Below, in pieces: positions 17,952 to 25,925 of a DNA stretch of 64,000 nucleotides. The position numbers were made by a program, and so were the translations under genes. Each line of letters opens with the position of its first letter. Position 1 is the first letter of the stretch. The notes under the pieces are model-generated. The model made no database searches. It was not told the origin of the DNA and saw only the letters and a list, made by a program, of their open reading frames with translations. This DNA is from Herbiconiux sp. VKM Ac-1786 (GTDB lineage: Bacteria; Actinomycetota; Actinomycetes; Actinomycetales; Microbacteriaceae): positions 2,199,568-2,263,567 of the forward strand of contig NZ_JADKSG010000001.1 of the NCBI RefSeq assembly GCF_015350805.1, given 5' to 3'.

Positions 17952-18565
17952 CCGGCGTCTTCATCACCCTCGAGGGCGGTGACGGCTCGGGCAAGACCAC
18001 CCAGTCCACCCTCCTCGAGGAGTGGCTGACCGCCCGGGGCCGCACCGTCGTGCGCACCCGGGAGCCCGGCGGCACCGACTTCGGCACCGAGGTGCGCGAG
18101 ATCGTGCTGCACAGCCGCGGCTTCATCACGCCGCGCGCCGAGGCGCTGCTCTACGCCGCCGATCGCGCGCAGCACATCGCCACGAAGGTGCGCCCGGCCC
18201 TCGAGCGCGGCGAGGTCGTCGTGCAGGACCGCTACCTCGACTCCTCGGTCGCCTACCAGGGCGCGGGGCGGGTGCTCGACGCCGAGGAGGTGCGCGACCT
18301 CTCGCTCTGGGCCGTCGAGGATCTGCTGCCCGACCTCACGATCCTGCTCGATCTCGACGAGACGGCCGCTCGTGCCCGCCTCGACAGCGCCGACAAGCCG
18401 TTCGACCGGCTCGAGGCGGAGAAGGGCGAGTTCCACGCGCGCGTGCGGGCCGCCTTCCTCGCCCTGGCCGAGCGGGAGCCCGCCCGGTTCCTGGTCGTCG
18501 ACGCGTCGGCCGATCCCGAGACGATCGCGGCGAGCATCCGGAACCGCGTCGCGACCCTGCTCTGA
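17948..18565 (+). CDS. tmk: Thymidylate kinase (dTMP kinase)
   Basis: This 205-residue enzyme makes dTDP from dTMP. It has the P-loop GGDGSGKTT, the DR motif and substrate site RYLDSSVAYQG, and REPGGTDFGTEVR of the TMP-binding loop. The GTG start overlaps the topA stop, so the genes are translationally coupled. The topA-tmk-holB order is conserved in actinobacteria. A six-unit 15-bp minisatellite fills the gap before holB. Confidence 0.96.
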   Translation: MTGVFITLEGGDGSGKTTQSTLLEEWLTARGRTVVRTREPGGTDFGTEVREIVLHSRGFITPRAEALLYAADRAQHIATKVRPALERGEVVVQDRYLDSSVAYQGAGRVLDAEEVRDLSLWAVEDLLPDLTILLDLDETAARARLDSADKPFDRLEAEKGEFHARVRAAFLALAEREPARFLVVDASADPETIAASIRNRVATLL

Positions 18566-18581
18566 CCCCCACGGCGGGGCA

Positions 18582-18670
18582 GCCCACAGCGACCCGCCCA
18601 CAATGACCCCGCCCACAGCGAGGCCGCCCACGGGGACTCCGCCCACGACGACCCCGCCCACCGCCCAGCG
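18582..18670. repeat. Intergenic 15-bp minisatellite between tmk and holB
   Basis: Six units starting at 18582, 18596, 18611, 18626, 18641 and 18656 share the core GCCCAC followed by about nine variable bases (for example GCCCACAGCGACCC). Confidence 0.85.
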
Positions 18671-18692
18671 GCGCACTGTCAGGGGCGGCCGA

Positions 18693-18698
18693 TAGATT
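18693..18698 (+). promoter_or_regulatory. -10 element (TAGATT) of a leaderless holB mRNA
   Basis: TAGATT ends 6 bases before the ATG at 18705, immediately after the minisatellite. Confidence 0.55.
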
Positions 18699-18704
18699 GG
18701 AACC

Positions 18705-19949
18705 ATGACCGTCTGGAGCGACCTCACCGGCCAGTCGGCCGCCATCGAGGTCTTCCGCGCGGCCGCTGAGAGCTCGCTGCGCCCGCGCACCGAGCCGAAC
18801 GACGCCCAGCACCAGAACCCGACACCGGCGACGGATGCGCGTTCCACCCCCGACTCGATGACCCACTCCTGGCTCATCACCGGCCCGCCCGGCTCGGGCC
18901 GCTCCAACCTCGCGTACGCCTTCGCCTCGGCGCTGCTCTGCCGCTTCGGCGGCTGCGGCGTCTGCCCCGACTGCACCCAGGTCGCCGCCCGCACCCACCC
19001 CGATCTCGCGGTGCTCGCGACTGAGCGCGTCATCATCTCGATCGACGAGGTGCGCAAGCTCGTCTCGTCGTCGCAGTTCTCGCCGTCCGTCGCCCGCTAC
19101 CGCGTCGTGGTCATCGAAGACGCCGACCGCATGCAGGAGCGCACCTCGAACGTGCTGCTGAAGGCGCTGGAGGAGCCGCCCGAGCGCACGGTGTGGATCC
19201 TGTGCGCCCCGAGCGAGGCCGACCTGCTGCCCACGATCCGCTCGCGCGTGCGCTCGGTGCGCCTGCGCGTGCCGAGCACCGACGACGTGGCGAGCCTGCT
19301 GCAGCGCCGCGACGGCGTCGACGCCGCCACCGCCGAGCGCGCCGCCCGCGAGTCGCAGAGCCACATCGGCATGGCCCACCGCCTGGCCACCAACGACGAG
19401 GCGCGGGCCCGCCGGGCCGAGACCCTCGACCTGGCCCTCGGCATCCGCTCGGTCGGCGACGCCGTGCGCGGGGCCGCCCGCCTGCTCGAGATCGCGGGCG
19501 CCGACGCCCAGGCGATCACCGAGGAGCGCGACGCCGAGGAACGCGCGAACGCGCTCCGCTCGCTCGGCGTCGAACCCGGGCAGGCCGTGCCGCTCGCGCT
19601 CCGCGGCCAGATGAAGGCACTCGAAGACGACCAGAAGCGGCGGGCCACCCGCAGCCTCCGCGACGGCATCGACCGCATCCTCACCGACCTGCTCTCGCTC
19701 TATCGCGACACCGTGCTCGTGCAGCTCGGCGCGCCCGAGAGCGTCGAGCTCGTGAACGAGGCCATCGGCGACCGGGTGCGCGACGTCGCCGCCGGCGCCG
19801 AGCCCACCCAGACCCTCGCGGCGATGGATGCCATCGCCGACGCCCGACGCCGCATCGCCGCGAACGTCGCTCCGGCCCTCTCCCTCGAGGCCATGCTCAT
19901 CACGCTGGCCGAGGCCGGCCGCACCGCCGCACGAAAGGTCTCCTCGTGA
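18705..19949 (+). CDS. holB: DNA polymerase III subunit delta'
   Basis: This 414-residue clamp-loader subunit has the AAA+ P-loop-like GPPGSGRSNLAYAFA (with Arg instead of Lys, as expected for the non-hydrolysing delta' subunit). A zinc module follows with cysteines in CRFGGCGVCPDC, then VVVIEDADRMQ and NVLLKALEEPP, with the SRC-like motif changed to TIRSRVRS. It loads the beta clamp in replication. Its stop overlaps the GTG of the next gene. Confidence 0.94.
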   Translation: MTVWSDLTGQSAAIEVFRAAAESSLRPRTEPNDAQHQNPTPATDARSTPDSMTHSWLITGPPGSGRSNLAYAFASALLCRFGGCGVCPDCTQVAARTHPDLAVLATERVIISIDEVRKLVSSSQFSPSVARYRVVVIEDADRMQERTSNVLLKALEEPPERTVWILCAPSEADLLPTIRSRVRSVRLRVPSTDDVASLLQRRDGVDAATAERAARESQSHIGMAHRLATNDEARARRAETLDLALGIRSVGDAVRGAARLLEIAGADAQAITEERDAEERANALRSLGVEPGQAVPLALRGQMKALEDDQKRRATRSLRDGIDRILTDLLSLYRDTVLVQLGAPESVELVNEAIGDRVRDVAAGAEPTQTLAAMDAIADARRRIAANVAPALSLEAMLITLAEAGRTAARKVSS

Positions 19950-21565
19950 GTCGTCCCCGTCCCGCCCGCCGAACGTCCCGCCGAACGACCCGGCGCGTCA
20001 CCGCGTTCGTGGCGATCGCCACGGCCGCCGTGCTCGCCCTCTCGGGCTGCGCGACCTGGTTCACCAGCGACTACGGGAACGGCGGCTCGACCGGCGGCTC
20101 CGGCGGAGACGGCGGCGGCGCGGGCGGCACCAGCACCTCGACGCCCACGGCCGAAGACGTGCCGGCCGAGCTGCAGCCCTTCTACGGCCAGATCCTCGAG
20201 TGGACGGCCTGCAGCGGCTCCTTCCAGTGCGCCACGGCGAAGGCCCCGCTCGACTGGTCGAACCCCACGGGCGACACCGTCGACCTCGCGCTGATCAAGA
20301 AGCCGACGAGCGGCACCAAGCAGGGCAGCCTGTTCGTGAACCCCGGCGGCCCCGGCGGCTCGGCCTACGACTTCGTCGAGCAGTCGGCCGACTACGCGGC
20401 ACACCCCACCCTGCAGAGCGCCTACGACCTGATCGGCTACGACCCCCGCGGCACCGGCCACTCCGACGCCGTGAAGTGCCTCACCGACGAGGAGCGCGAC
20501 GCCTACCTCTACGACCTCATCCCGGGTGAGCGCGGCTTGGCCGAGTGGATCGCGGCCTACACCGCCGCGGCGAAGGACTTCGCCGACAAGTGCGCCGAGA
20601 ACACCGGCCCGCTGCTGGAGTTCATCGACACCGACAGCACCACCCGCGACCTCGACATGCTGCGCGCGGTCGTCGGCGACCCGAAGCTGAACTACCTCGG
20701 CTACTCCTACGGCACCTTCCTCGGGGCCGAGTACGCCGAGAACTTCCCCACGAAGGTCGGGCGCATGGTGCTCGACGGCGCCGAAGACCCCTCGTCCAGC
20801 GGCTTCGACATCAGCATCTCGCAGGCGGCCGGCTTCGAGCAGGCGCTGAAGAACTACCTCACCGCCTGCGCCGACCGCAGCGACTGCTGGTTCCAGGGCT
20901 CCGCTGATCAGGCGCTGACGGGCATCCAGAAGCTGCTCGCGAAGGTCGACCAGAGCCCCATCCGCGCGAGCGACGGCCGGGAGCTCGGCGCGTCGAACCT
21001 GCTCACCGCCGTGTTCTACCCGCTCTACAACGAGGAGAACTGGTCGTACCTCGACACGCTCTTCCAGACGGTCGGCGACGGTCAGGCCGACTTCGCCTTC
21101 CAGCTCGCCGACGCCTACAACAGCCGCAACGCCGACGGCACCTACGCCGACAACCTGATCGAGTCGTTCAACGCGATCAGCTGCGCCGACTACCCGGCCA
21201 CCAACGACCCGGCCGTCATCGCCGAGCAGAACGAGAAGATCGTCGAGGCCTCGCCGACGGTCGGCCCGTACTGGACCTACAGCGACATCTCCTGTTCCCA
21301 GTGGCCGTATCCGAGCCGCCGCGTGCCGGCGCCGGTCACCGCGGCGGGCTCCGGCCCCATCCTCGTGGTCGGCACCACGGGCGACCCGGCCACGCCCTAC
21401 AAGTGGGCCGAGGCCCTGGCCGGCCAGCTCGAGAACGGGCATCTCGTCACCTTCCAGGGCGAGGGCCACACGGCCTACAACTCCTCCACCTGTGTGGCGG
21501 ATGCGGTGGACGCCTACTTCCTCGAGGGCACCGTTCCGGCCACCGACCCCGACTGCACGAGCTGA
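19946..21565 (+). CDS. Secreted alpha/beta-hydrolase lipoprotein (tripeptidyl-aminopeptidase-like)
   Basis: This 539-residue protein has an Arg-rich N-terminus, a signal peptide and lipobox LALSGC, and a Gly/Ser/Thr linker of about 30 residues. The hydrolase core has NPGGPGGSAYDF (oxyanion region), the nucleophile in GYSYGT (about Ser254), the acid near VVGTTGDPATPY and the histidine in GEGHTAYN, with the C-terminal TAP-like region. Proteins of this group cleave peptides or esters outside the cell in actinobacteria. The GTG start overlaps the holB stop, and its stop overlaps the following TetR start (TGATG). Confidence 0.9.
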   Translation: MSRPRPARRTSRRTTRRVTAFVAIATAAVLALSGCATWFTSDYGNGGSTGGSGGDGGGAGGTSTSTPTAEDVPAELQPFYGQILEWTACSGSFQCATAKAPLDWSNPTGDTVDLALIKKPTSGTKQGSLFVNPGGPGGSAYDFVEQSADYAAHPTLQSAYDLIGYDPRGTGHSDAVKCLTDEERDAYLYDLIPGERGLAEWIAAYTAAAKDFADKCAENTGPLLEFIDTDSTTRDLDMLRAVVGDPKLNYLGYSYGTFLGAEYAENFPTKVGRMVLDGAEDPSSSGFDISISQAAGFEQALKNYLTACADRSDCWFQGSADQALTGIQKLLAKVDQSPIRASDGRELGASNLLTAVFYPLYNEENWSYLDTLFQTVGDGQADFAFQLADAYNSRNADGTYADNLIESFNAISCADYPATNDPAVIAEQNEKIVEASPTVGPYWTYSDISCSQWPYPSRRVPAPVTAAGSGPILVVGTTGDPATPYKWAEALAGQLENGHLVTFQGEGHTAYNSSTCVADAVDAYFLEGTVPATDPDCTS

Positions 21566-22251
21566 TGCGACTCGACGCGGCGATCGACGCGGCCGGCGCG
21601 GGCCCGGCCGGGGGCGACGTGGGCCTGCGCGAGCGCAAGCGCCGCGCCACGCGCCGGAGCATCCAGATCGCCGCCCTCCGCCTGATCGCCGAGAACGGTC
21701 TCGACCAGATGACCGTCGACGACATCAGCCGCGAGGCCGGCGTCTCGCCCCGCACCTTCTTCAACTACTTCCCGTCGAAGGAGGCCTCGCTCACGGGTGA
21801 CGTCCCGATCCTGTTCAGCGACGAGGTCGCGGCACGGTTCGAAGACGCCGGCCCCGACGGCGACCCGCTGCGCGACCTCGTCGACATCATGACCACGCAG
21901 GCCGCGGCCGACGGCACGCTCGACCCCGAGCTGCATCAGCTGCGGCGCTCGGTCATCCACGAGTATCCGCAGATCTCGGCGATGCGCATGGACCGCATCC
22001 GCTCGTTCGAGCTCGAGATCGCCGACTCGGTCACACGTCGACTGCGGGCGGATGCGGGGAAGCGCGGCCTCGACGCCGACGACCCCGCGCTTCCCGAGCG
22101 AGGGCGCCTCACCGGTGTCGTCATGCTCTCCCTGGCCCGCGCCGCCTGGATCGCCTGGCTCGAGCACCCCGACGACGTCTCGCTGCCCGACCAGCTGCAG
22201 CGCAGCTACGAGCAGCTGCGTTCGGTCGTGGGCGGAGCATCCGCGGGCTGA
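21565..22251 (+). CDS. TetR/AcrR family transcriptional regulator
   Basis: This 228-residue protein has an N-terminal helix-turn-helix (RSIQIAALRLIAENGLDQMT, then DDISREAGVSPRTFFNYFPS). The C-terminal ligand-binding half is poorly conserved. The ATG at 21565 overlaps the hydrolase stop, so the regulator is translated with the hydrolase; it may control that gene or a distant one. No operator was found because the upstream gene leaves no gap. Confidence 0.9.
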   Translation: MRLDAAIDAAGAGPAGGDVGLRERKRRATRRSIQIAALRLIAENGLDQMTVDDISREAGVSPRTFFNYFPSKEASLTGDVPILFSDEVAARFEDAGPDGDPLRDLVDIMTTQAAADGTLDPELHQLRRSVIHEYPQISAMRMDRIRSFELEIADSVTRRLRADAGKRGLDADDPALPERGRLTGVVMLSLARAAWIAWLEHPDDVSLPDQLQRSYEQLRSVVGGASAG

Positions 22252-22380
22252 CCGGCCCGGCACGGCGCGGCGCGGCACTGCAACCGTCACCGCCGCGCAC
22301 ACCGACCCGGCCCCTGCACACGAGCCCTCCGCGGATCGGCTATGCTTTGTTGCTGTGCCGCGCGCGAAAGCCGCGGCCAG

Positions 22381-22453
22381 GCCGCCTTAGCTCAGTCGGC
22401 AGAGCGATTCACTCGTAATGAATAGGTCCCGGGTTCGATTCCCGGAGGCGGCC
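22381..22453 (+). tRNA. tRNA-Thr, anticodon CGT
   Basis: Acceptor GCCGCCT pairs with AGGCGGC. The anticodon stem ATTCA/TGAAT holds loop CTCGTAA (anticodon CGT), and the T-arm is CCGGGTTCGATTCCCGG. The gene is 73 bases with no encoded CCA. A -10-like TATGCT lies at 22341-22346. Confidence 0.94.
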
Positions 22454-22513
22454 CTCGCACCACCCCGAACGCCCGACGCCCCCAGGCCGACAGGCTCACA
22501 CGCGCCGACAGGC

Positions 22514-22537
22514 ACAGAAGCCCGGACTCCCGGGCTT
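22514..22537 (+). terminator. Hairpin downstream of tRNA-Thr
   Basis: AGAAGCCCGG (22514-22523) pairs with CCGGGCTTCT (22528-22537) over a 4-base loop; only a few T follow. Confidence 0.6.
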
Positions 22538-22579
22538 CTGCTCGTTGCGGGGCGGACGTGCCGAACGAAGGAGACGACG

Positions 22580-23563
22580 ATGTCGAAGACGGTCCGCTGG
22601 GGCATCCTGGGCACGGGCGGCATCGCCCGCGCGTTCGCCACCGATCTGAACGCCGTGGGCCTCACCATCGCGGCCGTCGGCTCGCGCAGCCAGGAGTCGG
22701 CCGACCGCTTCGCGGCGGAGTTCGGCATCCCGACGGCGTACCCGAGCTACGAGGCGCTCGTCGCCGATCCCGACATCGACGTGATCTACATCGCGACTCC
22801 CCACACCTTCCACGCCGAGAACGCGCTGCTCGCCATCGGCGCCGGCAAGAACGTGCTCGTCGAGAAGGCGTTCACGATCAACGCCGCCCAGGCGCGGCAG
22901 ATCCAGCAGGCCGCCGAGACCGCCGGCGTCGCCGTGCTCGAGGCGATGTGGACGCGGTTCCTCCCGCACATGGTGCGCCTGCGCGAGATCATCGCCGCCG
23001 GCACCCTCGGCGAGGTGCGCACGGTGCTGGCCGACCACGGGCAGCGCCTGCCGTCCGACCCGTCGCACCGCATCAACGACCCGGCGCTCGGCGGCGGAGC
23101 GCTGCTCGACCTCGCGATCTACCCCGTCTCGTTCGCGATCGACGTGCTCGGACTGCCGACCCGCATCCTCGCGAGCGCCACGCTCGGCGACACGGGCGTC
23201 GACCAGCAGACCGCGCTGATCTTCGAGCACGAGGGCGGCCGCCAGTCGGTCTCGCACAGCGCCATCGACACCGCCGGCCCCGTGCGCGCCTCCGTCATCG
23301 GCACCGAGGCCCGCGTCGACATCGACCGCACCTGGTACGCGCCGACCTCCTTCACCGTCACGAACTCCGAGGGCGAGGTGCTCGAGCGCTTCGAGCAGCC
23401 CGTCGTCTCACGCGGCATGGAGTACCAGGCCCTAGAATTCGAGCGGATGCTCGCGGCCGGCGAGCGCGAGAGCCCCCTCCTGCCCGTGGCCGAGTCGGTG
23501 GCGATCATGGCCGTGCTCGACGAGGTGCGTGCGCAGATCGGCCTGCACTACCCGGGCGAGTAG
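22580..23563 (+). CDS. Gfo/Idh/MocA family NAD(P)-dependent oxidoreductase
   Basis: This 327-residue protein has the dinucleotide-binding GILGTGGIARAFA at the N-terminus, DVIYIATPHTFHAENALLAI, and EKAFTIN where most family members have EKP. The second domain includes GGGALLDLAIYPV. It is likely a sugar or trans-dihydrodiol type dehydrogenase; the substrate cannot be told. GAAGGAG lies 6-7 bases before the ATG. It stands alone between tRNA-Thr and the carboxypeptidase. Confidence 0.9.
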   Translation: MSKTVRWGILGTGGIARAFATDLNAVGLTIAAVGSRSQESADRFAAEFGIPTAYPSYEALVADPDIDVIYIATPHTFHAENALLAIGAGKNVLVEKAFTINAAQARQIQQAAETAGVAVLEAMWTRFLPHMVRLREIIAAGTLGEVRTVLADHGQRLPSDPSHRINDPALGGGALLDLAIYPVSFAIDVLGLPTRILASATLGDTGVDQQTALIFEHEGGRQSVSHSAIDTAGPVRASVIGTEARVDIDRTWYAPTSFTVTNSEGEVLERFEQPVVSRGMEYQALEFERMLAAGERESPLLPVAESVAIMAVLDEVRAQIGLHYPGE

Positions 23564-23622
23564 CGCGCCGGCGGCACTCTGCGCCGAGTCGATCGACCCG
23601 ACGGGTGCCACCCTTCCGGGGG

Positions 23623-23628
23623 TAGCAT
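23623..23628 (+). promoter_or_regulatory. -10 element (TAGCAT) of a leaderless carboxypeptidase mRNA
   Basis: TAGCAT ends 6 bases before the ATG at 23635. Confidence 0.5.
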
Positions 23629-23634
23629 GACCAG

Positions 23635-25146
23635 ATGGCCGAGCCCGACGACCCGATGACGCGCCGCGCGGCGTCGGCCGGCGCCCACCGCCCCGAGCCG
23701 CTGCCGGCCCACCGCGCCGAGCCGGCCTCCGGCTTCCGCCGCCACCCGCGCGCCTGGGTCGCCGCCGCGGCCGTCGCCGCGATCGTGCTGCTCGGCGGCG
23801 CGGCGTTCGGCGCCGGAGCCGCCGTGGGCGCAGCGGCGGGCGGAACAGCGCCGGCCGAAGCGATCGCGGCGCCCACCGCATCCGTCACCGACACCCCCAC
23901 GAGCACGCCGACCCCCACCGCGACCCCGCGCCCCACCCCGCAGGCCGTCGCGGCCCCCGCCCCCGTGCGCACCTGCTCGGTCGCCGGCCTCGACACCGAC
24001 CCGCGCCTCGGCACGACCCTCGCCGCGGTGCGGAACGCCGCCACCGGCGAGCTGCTCTTCGACCGCGCCGCCACCACGCCTGCGCGCACGGCCAGCGTGA
24101 TGAAGGTGCTCTCGAGCGCCGCCGCCCTCGCCGTGCTCGGCCCCGACCACCGGGTGCCCACGACGGTCGTGCGCGGATCCGAGCCCGGCCAGGTCGTGCT
24201 CGTCGGCGGCGGCGACATCACGCTCGCCAGTCAGGGCGAGAACATCTACCCCGGGGCCGCGAGCCTGCCCGACCTCGCCGCGCAGACGCAGGCCGCCTGG
24301 GACGCCGATCCCGCCACCGCGGGCACCCCGATCACGAGCATCGTGCTCGACGCATCCGTCTTCAGCGGCGACCGCTGGCAGCCGAGCTGGAACCGCAAGG
24401 AGCTCTACGACGGCTACTCCTCGGAGGTGACCGGCCTGCAGGTCGACGGCGACCGCGCCGAGCCCTCGGCGAACGTCTCGACCCGCAGCGAGAACGCGGT
24501 GCAAAGCGCGGGGCAGGCCTTCGCGATCGCCCTCGGGGCGACGGATGCGCAGCTGACCGAGGGCGTCGCCCCCACCGGTGCGGCGCAGCTCGGTCAGGTG
24601 CTCTCGGCGCCGGTCGCGACGATGGTGCCCGACGCCCTGCTGCGCTCGGACAACACCGAGGCCGAGATGCTCGCCCGCCTCGTCGCGGTCGAACTGGGCG
24701 TCGGCAACGACTTCGCCGCGCTCGACACGGCCATCCCGCAGGCGCTCGCCGGCTACGGCCTCGACACCTCGGCGCTCACCATCGTCGACGGCTCGGGGCT
24801 GAGCGACGACAACGGGGTGCCGCCGGCGTTCCTGACGGAGCTGTTCGTGAAGATCCAGAACCGGGAGGGAAACCTCGGCGTGCTGCGCGACGGCCTGCCG
24901 ATCGGTGGGGTCAGCGGCACCCTCGCGGGGCGCTACGGCGACTCCCCGGCGGCCGGCCACGTCATCGCCAAGACCGGCTGGATCGACACCGGCTACACCC
25001 TCTCCGGCATCGTCGAGGCGGCCGACGGCACCGTGCTGACCTTCGCCGTCTTCGCGCTCGACGACGTCGGCGACAGCGCGAAGGCCGCCATCGACGCGCT
25101 CGTCACCGGCTTCTACGAATGCGGCAACGGGCTCGCGAACGGCTGA
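23635..25146 (+). CDS. dacB: D-alanyl-D-alanine carboxypeptidase/endopeptidase (S13, PBP4 type)
   Basis: This 503-residue protein trims peptidoglycan stem peptides outside the membrane. A cytoplasmic N-terminus of about 40 residues precedes a membrane helix (WVAAAAVAAIVLLGGAAFG), then a Thr/Pro-rich stalk. The serine peptidase motifs are SxxK (SVMK), SxN (SDN in LRSDNTEAEML) and KTG (AKTGWIDT). The layout with insertion domain after SxxK matches S13. It is probably membrane tethered. The gene symbol follows family use. Confidence 0.9.
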   Translation: MAEPDDPMTRRAASAGAHRPEPLPAHRAEPASGFRRHPRAWVAAAAVAAIVLLGGAAFGAGAAVGAAAGGTAPAEAIAAPTASVTDTPTSTPTPTATPRPTPQAVAAPAPVRTCSVAGLDTDPRLGTTLAAVRNAATGELLFDRAATTPARTASVMKVLSSAAALAVLGPDHRVPTTVVRGSEPGQVVLVGGGDITLASQGENIYPGAASLPDLAAQTQAAWDADPATAGTPITSIVLDASVFSGDRWQPSWNRKELYDGYSSEVTGLQVDGDRAEPSANVSTRSENAVQSAGQAFAIALGATDAQLTEGVAPTGAAQLGQVLSAPVATMVPDALLRSDNTEAEMLARLVAVELGVGNDFAALDTAIPQALAGYGLDTSALTIVDGSGLSDDNGVPPAFLTELFVKIQNREGNLGVLRDGLPIGGVSGTLAGRYGDSPAAGHVIAKTGWIDTGYTLSGIVEAADGTVLTFAVFALDDVGDSAKAAIDALVTGFYECGNGLANG

Positions 25147-25188
25147 GCCACGCGGTGAGACGTCGGTCGGGTGCGGCGCCGGGTCGGC

Positions 25189-25241
25189 GGGCGGATGCTC
25201 GTGCCGAAGCGGCCCGGGGCCGCGCCGCCGCGCATCCGCCC
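25189..25241. terminator. Inverted GGGCGGATGC/GCATCCGCCC pair upstream of pncA
   Basis: Ten-base arms at 25189-25198 and 25232-25241 enclose a GC-rich nested stem. The downstream arm abuts a -10-like TAAAAT (25243-25248) for pncA. It may end the dacB transcript. Confidence 0.5.
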
Positions 25242-25282
25242 CTAAAATAGCCGTGACACCGACGCTCAGGAGGCGACCGACG

Positions 25283-25876
25283 ATGGCCAAGGCGCTGTTC
25301 ATCATCGACGTTCAGAACGACTTCATCGAGGGCGGTGCGCTCGCGGTCGCGGGCGGCACGGCGGTGGCCGAGGGCATCTCACGGATGCTCGCGCGGAACC
25401 CCGACGCCTACGAGTTCGTCATCGCCTCCCGCGACTGGCACGACCCCGACAACGACAACGGCGGCCACTTCGCCACCGACGCCGCACCCGACTTCGTCGG
25501 CACCTGGCCGGTGCACTGCGTCGCCGGAACCCACGGCGCCGAGTACCACGACGAGCTCACCACCCGCGCGATCGACCACCATGTGCGGAAGGGCATGGGC
25601 GAGCCGGCCTACTCGATCTACGAGGGCACGACCGAGGAGGGCGGCACGGTGCACGAGCTGCTCGACAAGAACGGGGTCACCGAGATCGACGTCGCGGGCC
25701 TCGCGACCGACTACTGCGTGCGCGCCTCGGCGCTCGACGCGATCTCCCACGGACGCACGGTGCGCATCATCACCGACCTCGTCGCGGGGGTCTCGCCCGA
25801 GGCCTCGCGCGCGGCCATCGCCGAGCTCGCGCACGCGGGCGCCGACCTCATCACCTCGGAGCACGTCGCGAAGTAG
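25283..25876 (+). CDS. pncA: Nicotinamidase (isochorismatase-fold amidohydrolase)
   Basis: This 197-residue enzyme converts nicotinamide to nicotinate for NAD salvage. The catalytic triad is visible as Asp9 (LFIIDVQNDF), Lys103 (VRKGMG) and Cys145 (ATDYCVRA). Metal-binding residues lie in SRDWHDPDN and the following GHFA region. An AGGAGG Shine-Dalgarno lies about 10 bases upstream of the ATG, and TAAAAT gives a -10. It is convergent with the PucR-type gene. Confidence 0.92.
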   Translation: MAKALFIIDVQNDFIEGGALAVAGGTAVAEGISRMLARNPDAYEFVIASRDWHDPDNDNGGHFATDAAPDFVGTWPVHCVAGTHGAEYHDELTTRAIDHHVRKGMGEPAYSIYEGTTEEGGTVHELLDKNGVTEIDVAGLATDYCVRASALDAISHGRTVRIITDLVAGVSPEASRAAIAELAHAGADLITSEHVAK

Positions 25877-25925
25877 CGGGGCGGATGCTCGGCGGCACCG
25901 CTCGGGCGCTCCCGCCCGCCGTCGG

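Noticed and set aside
18582..18670. Possible CRISPR array
   Set aside because: Units are contiguous 15-bp repeats without spacers, and no cas genes are present.
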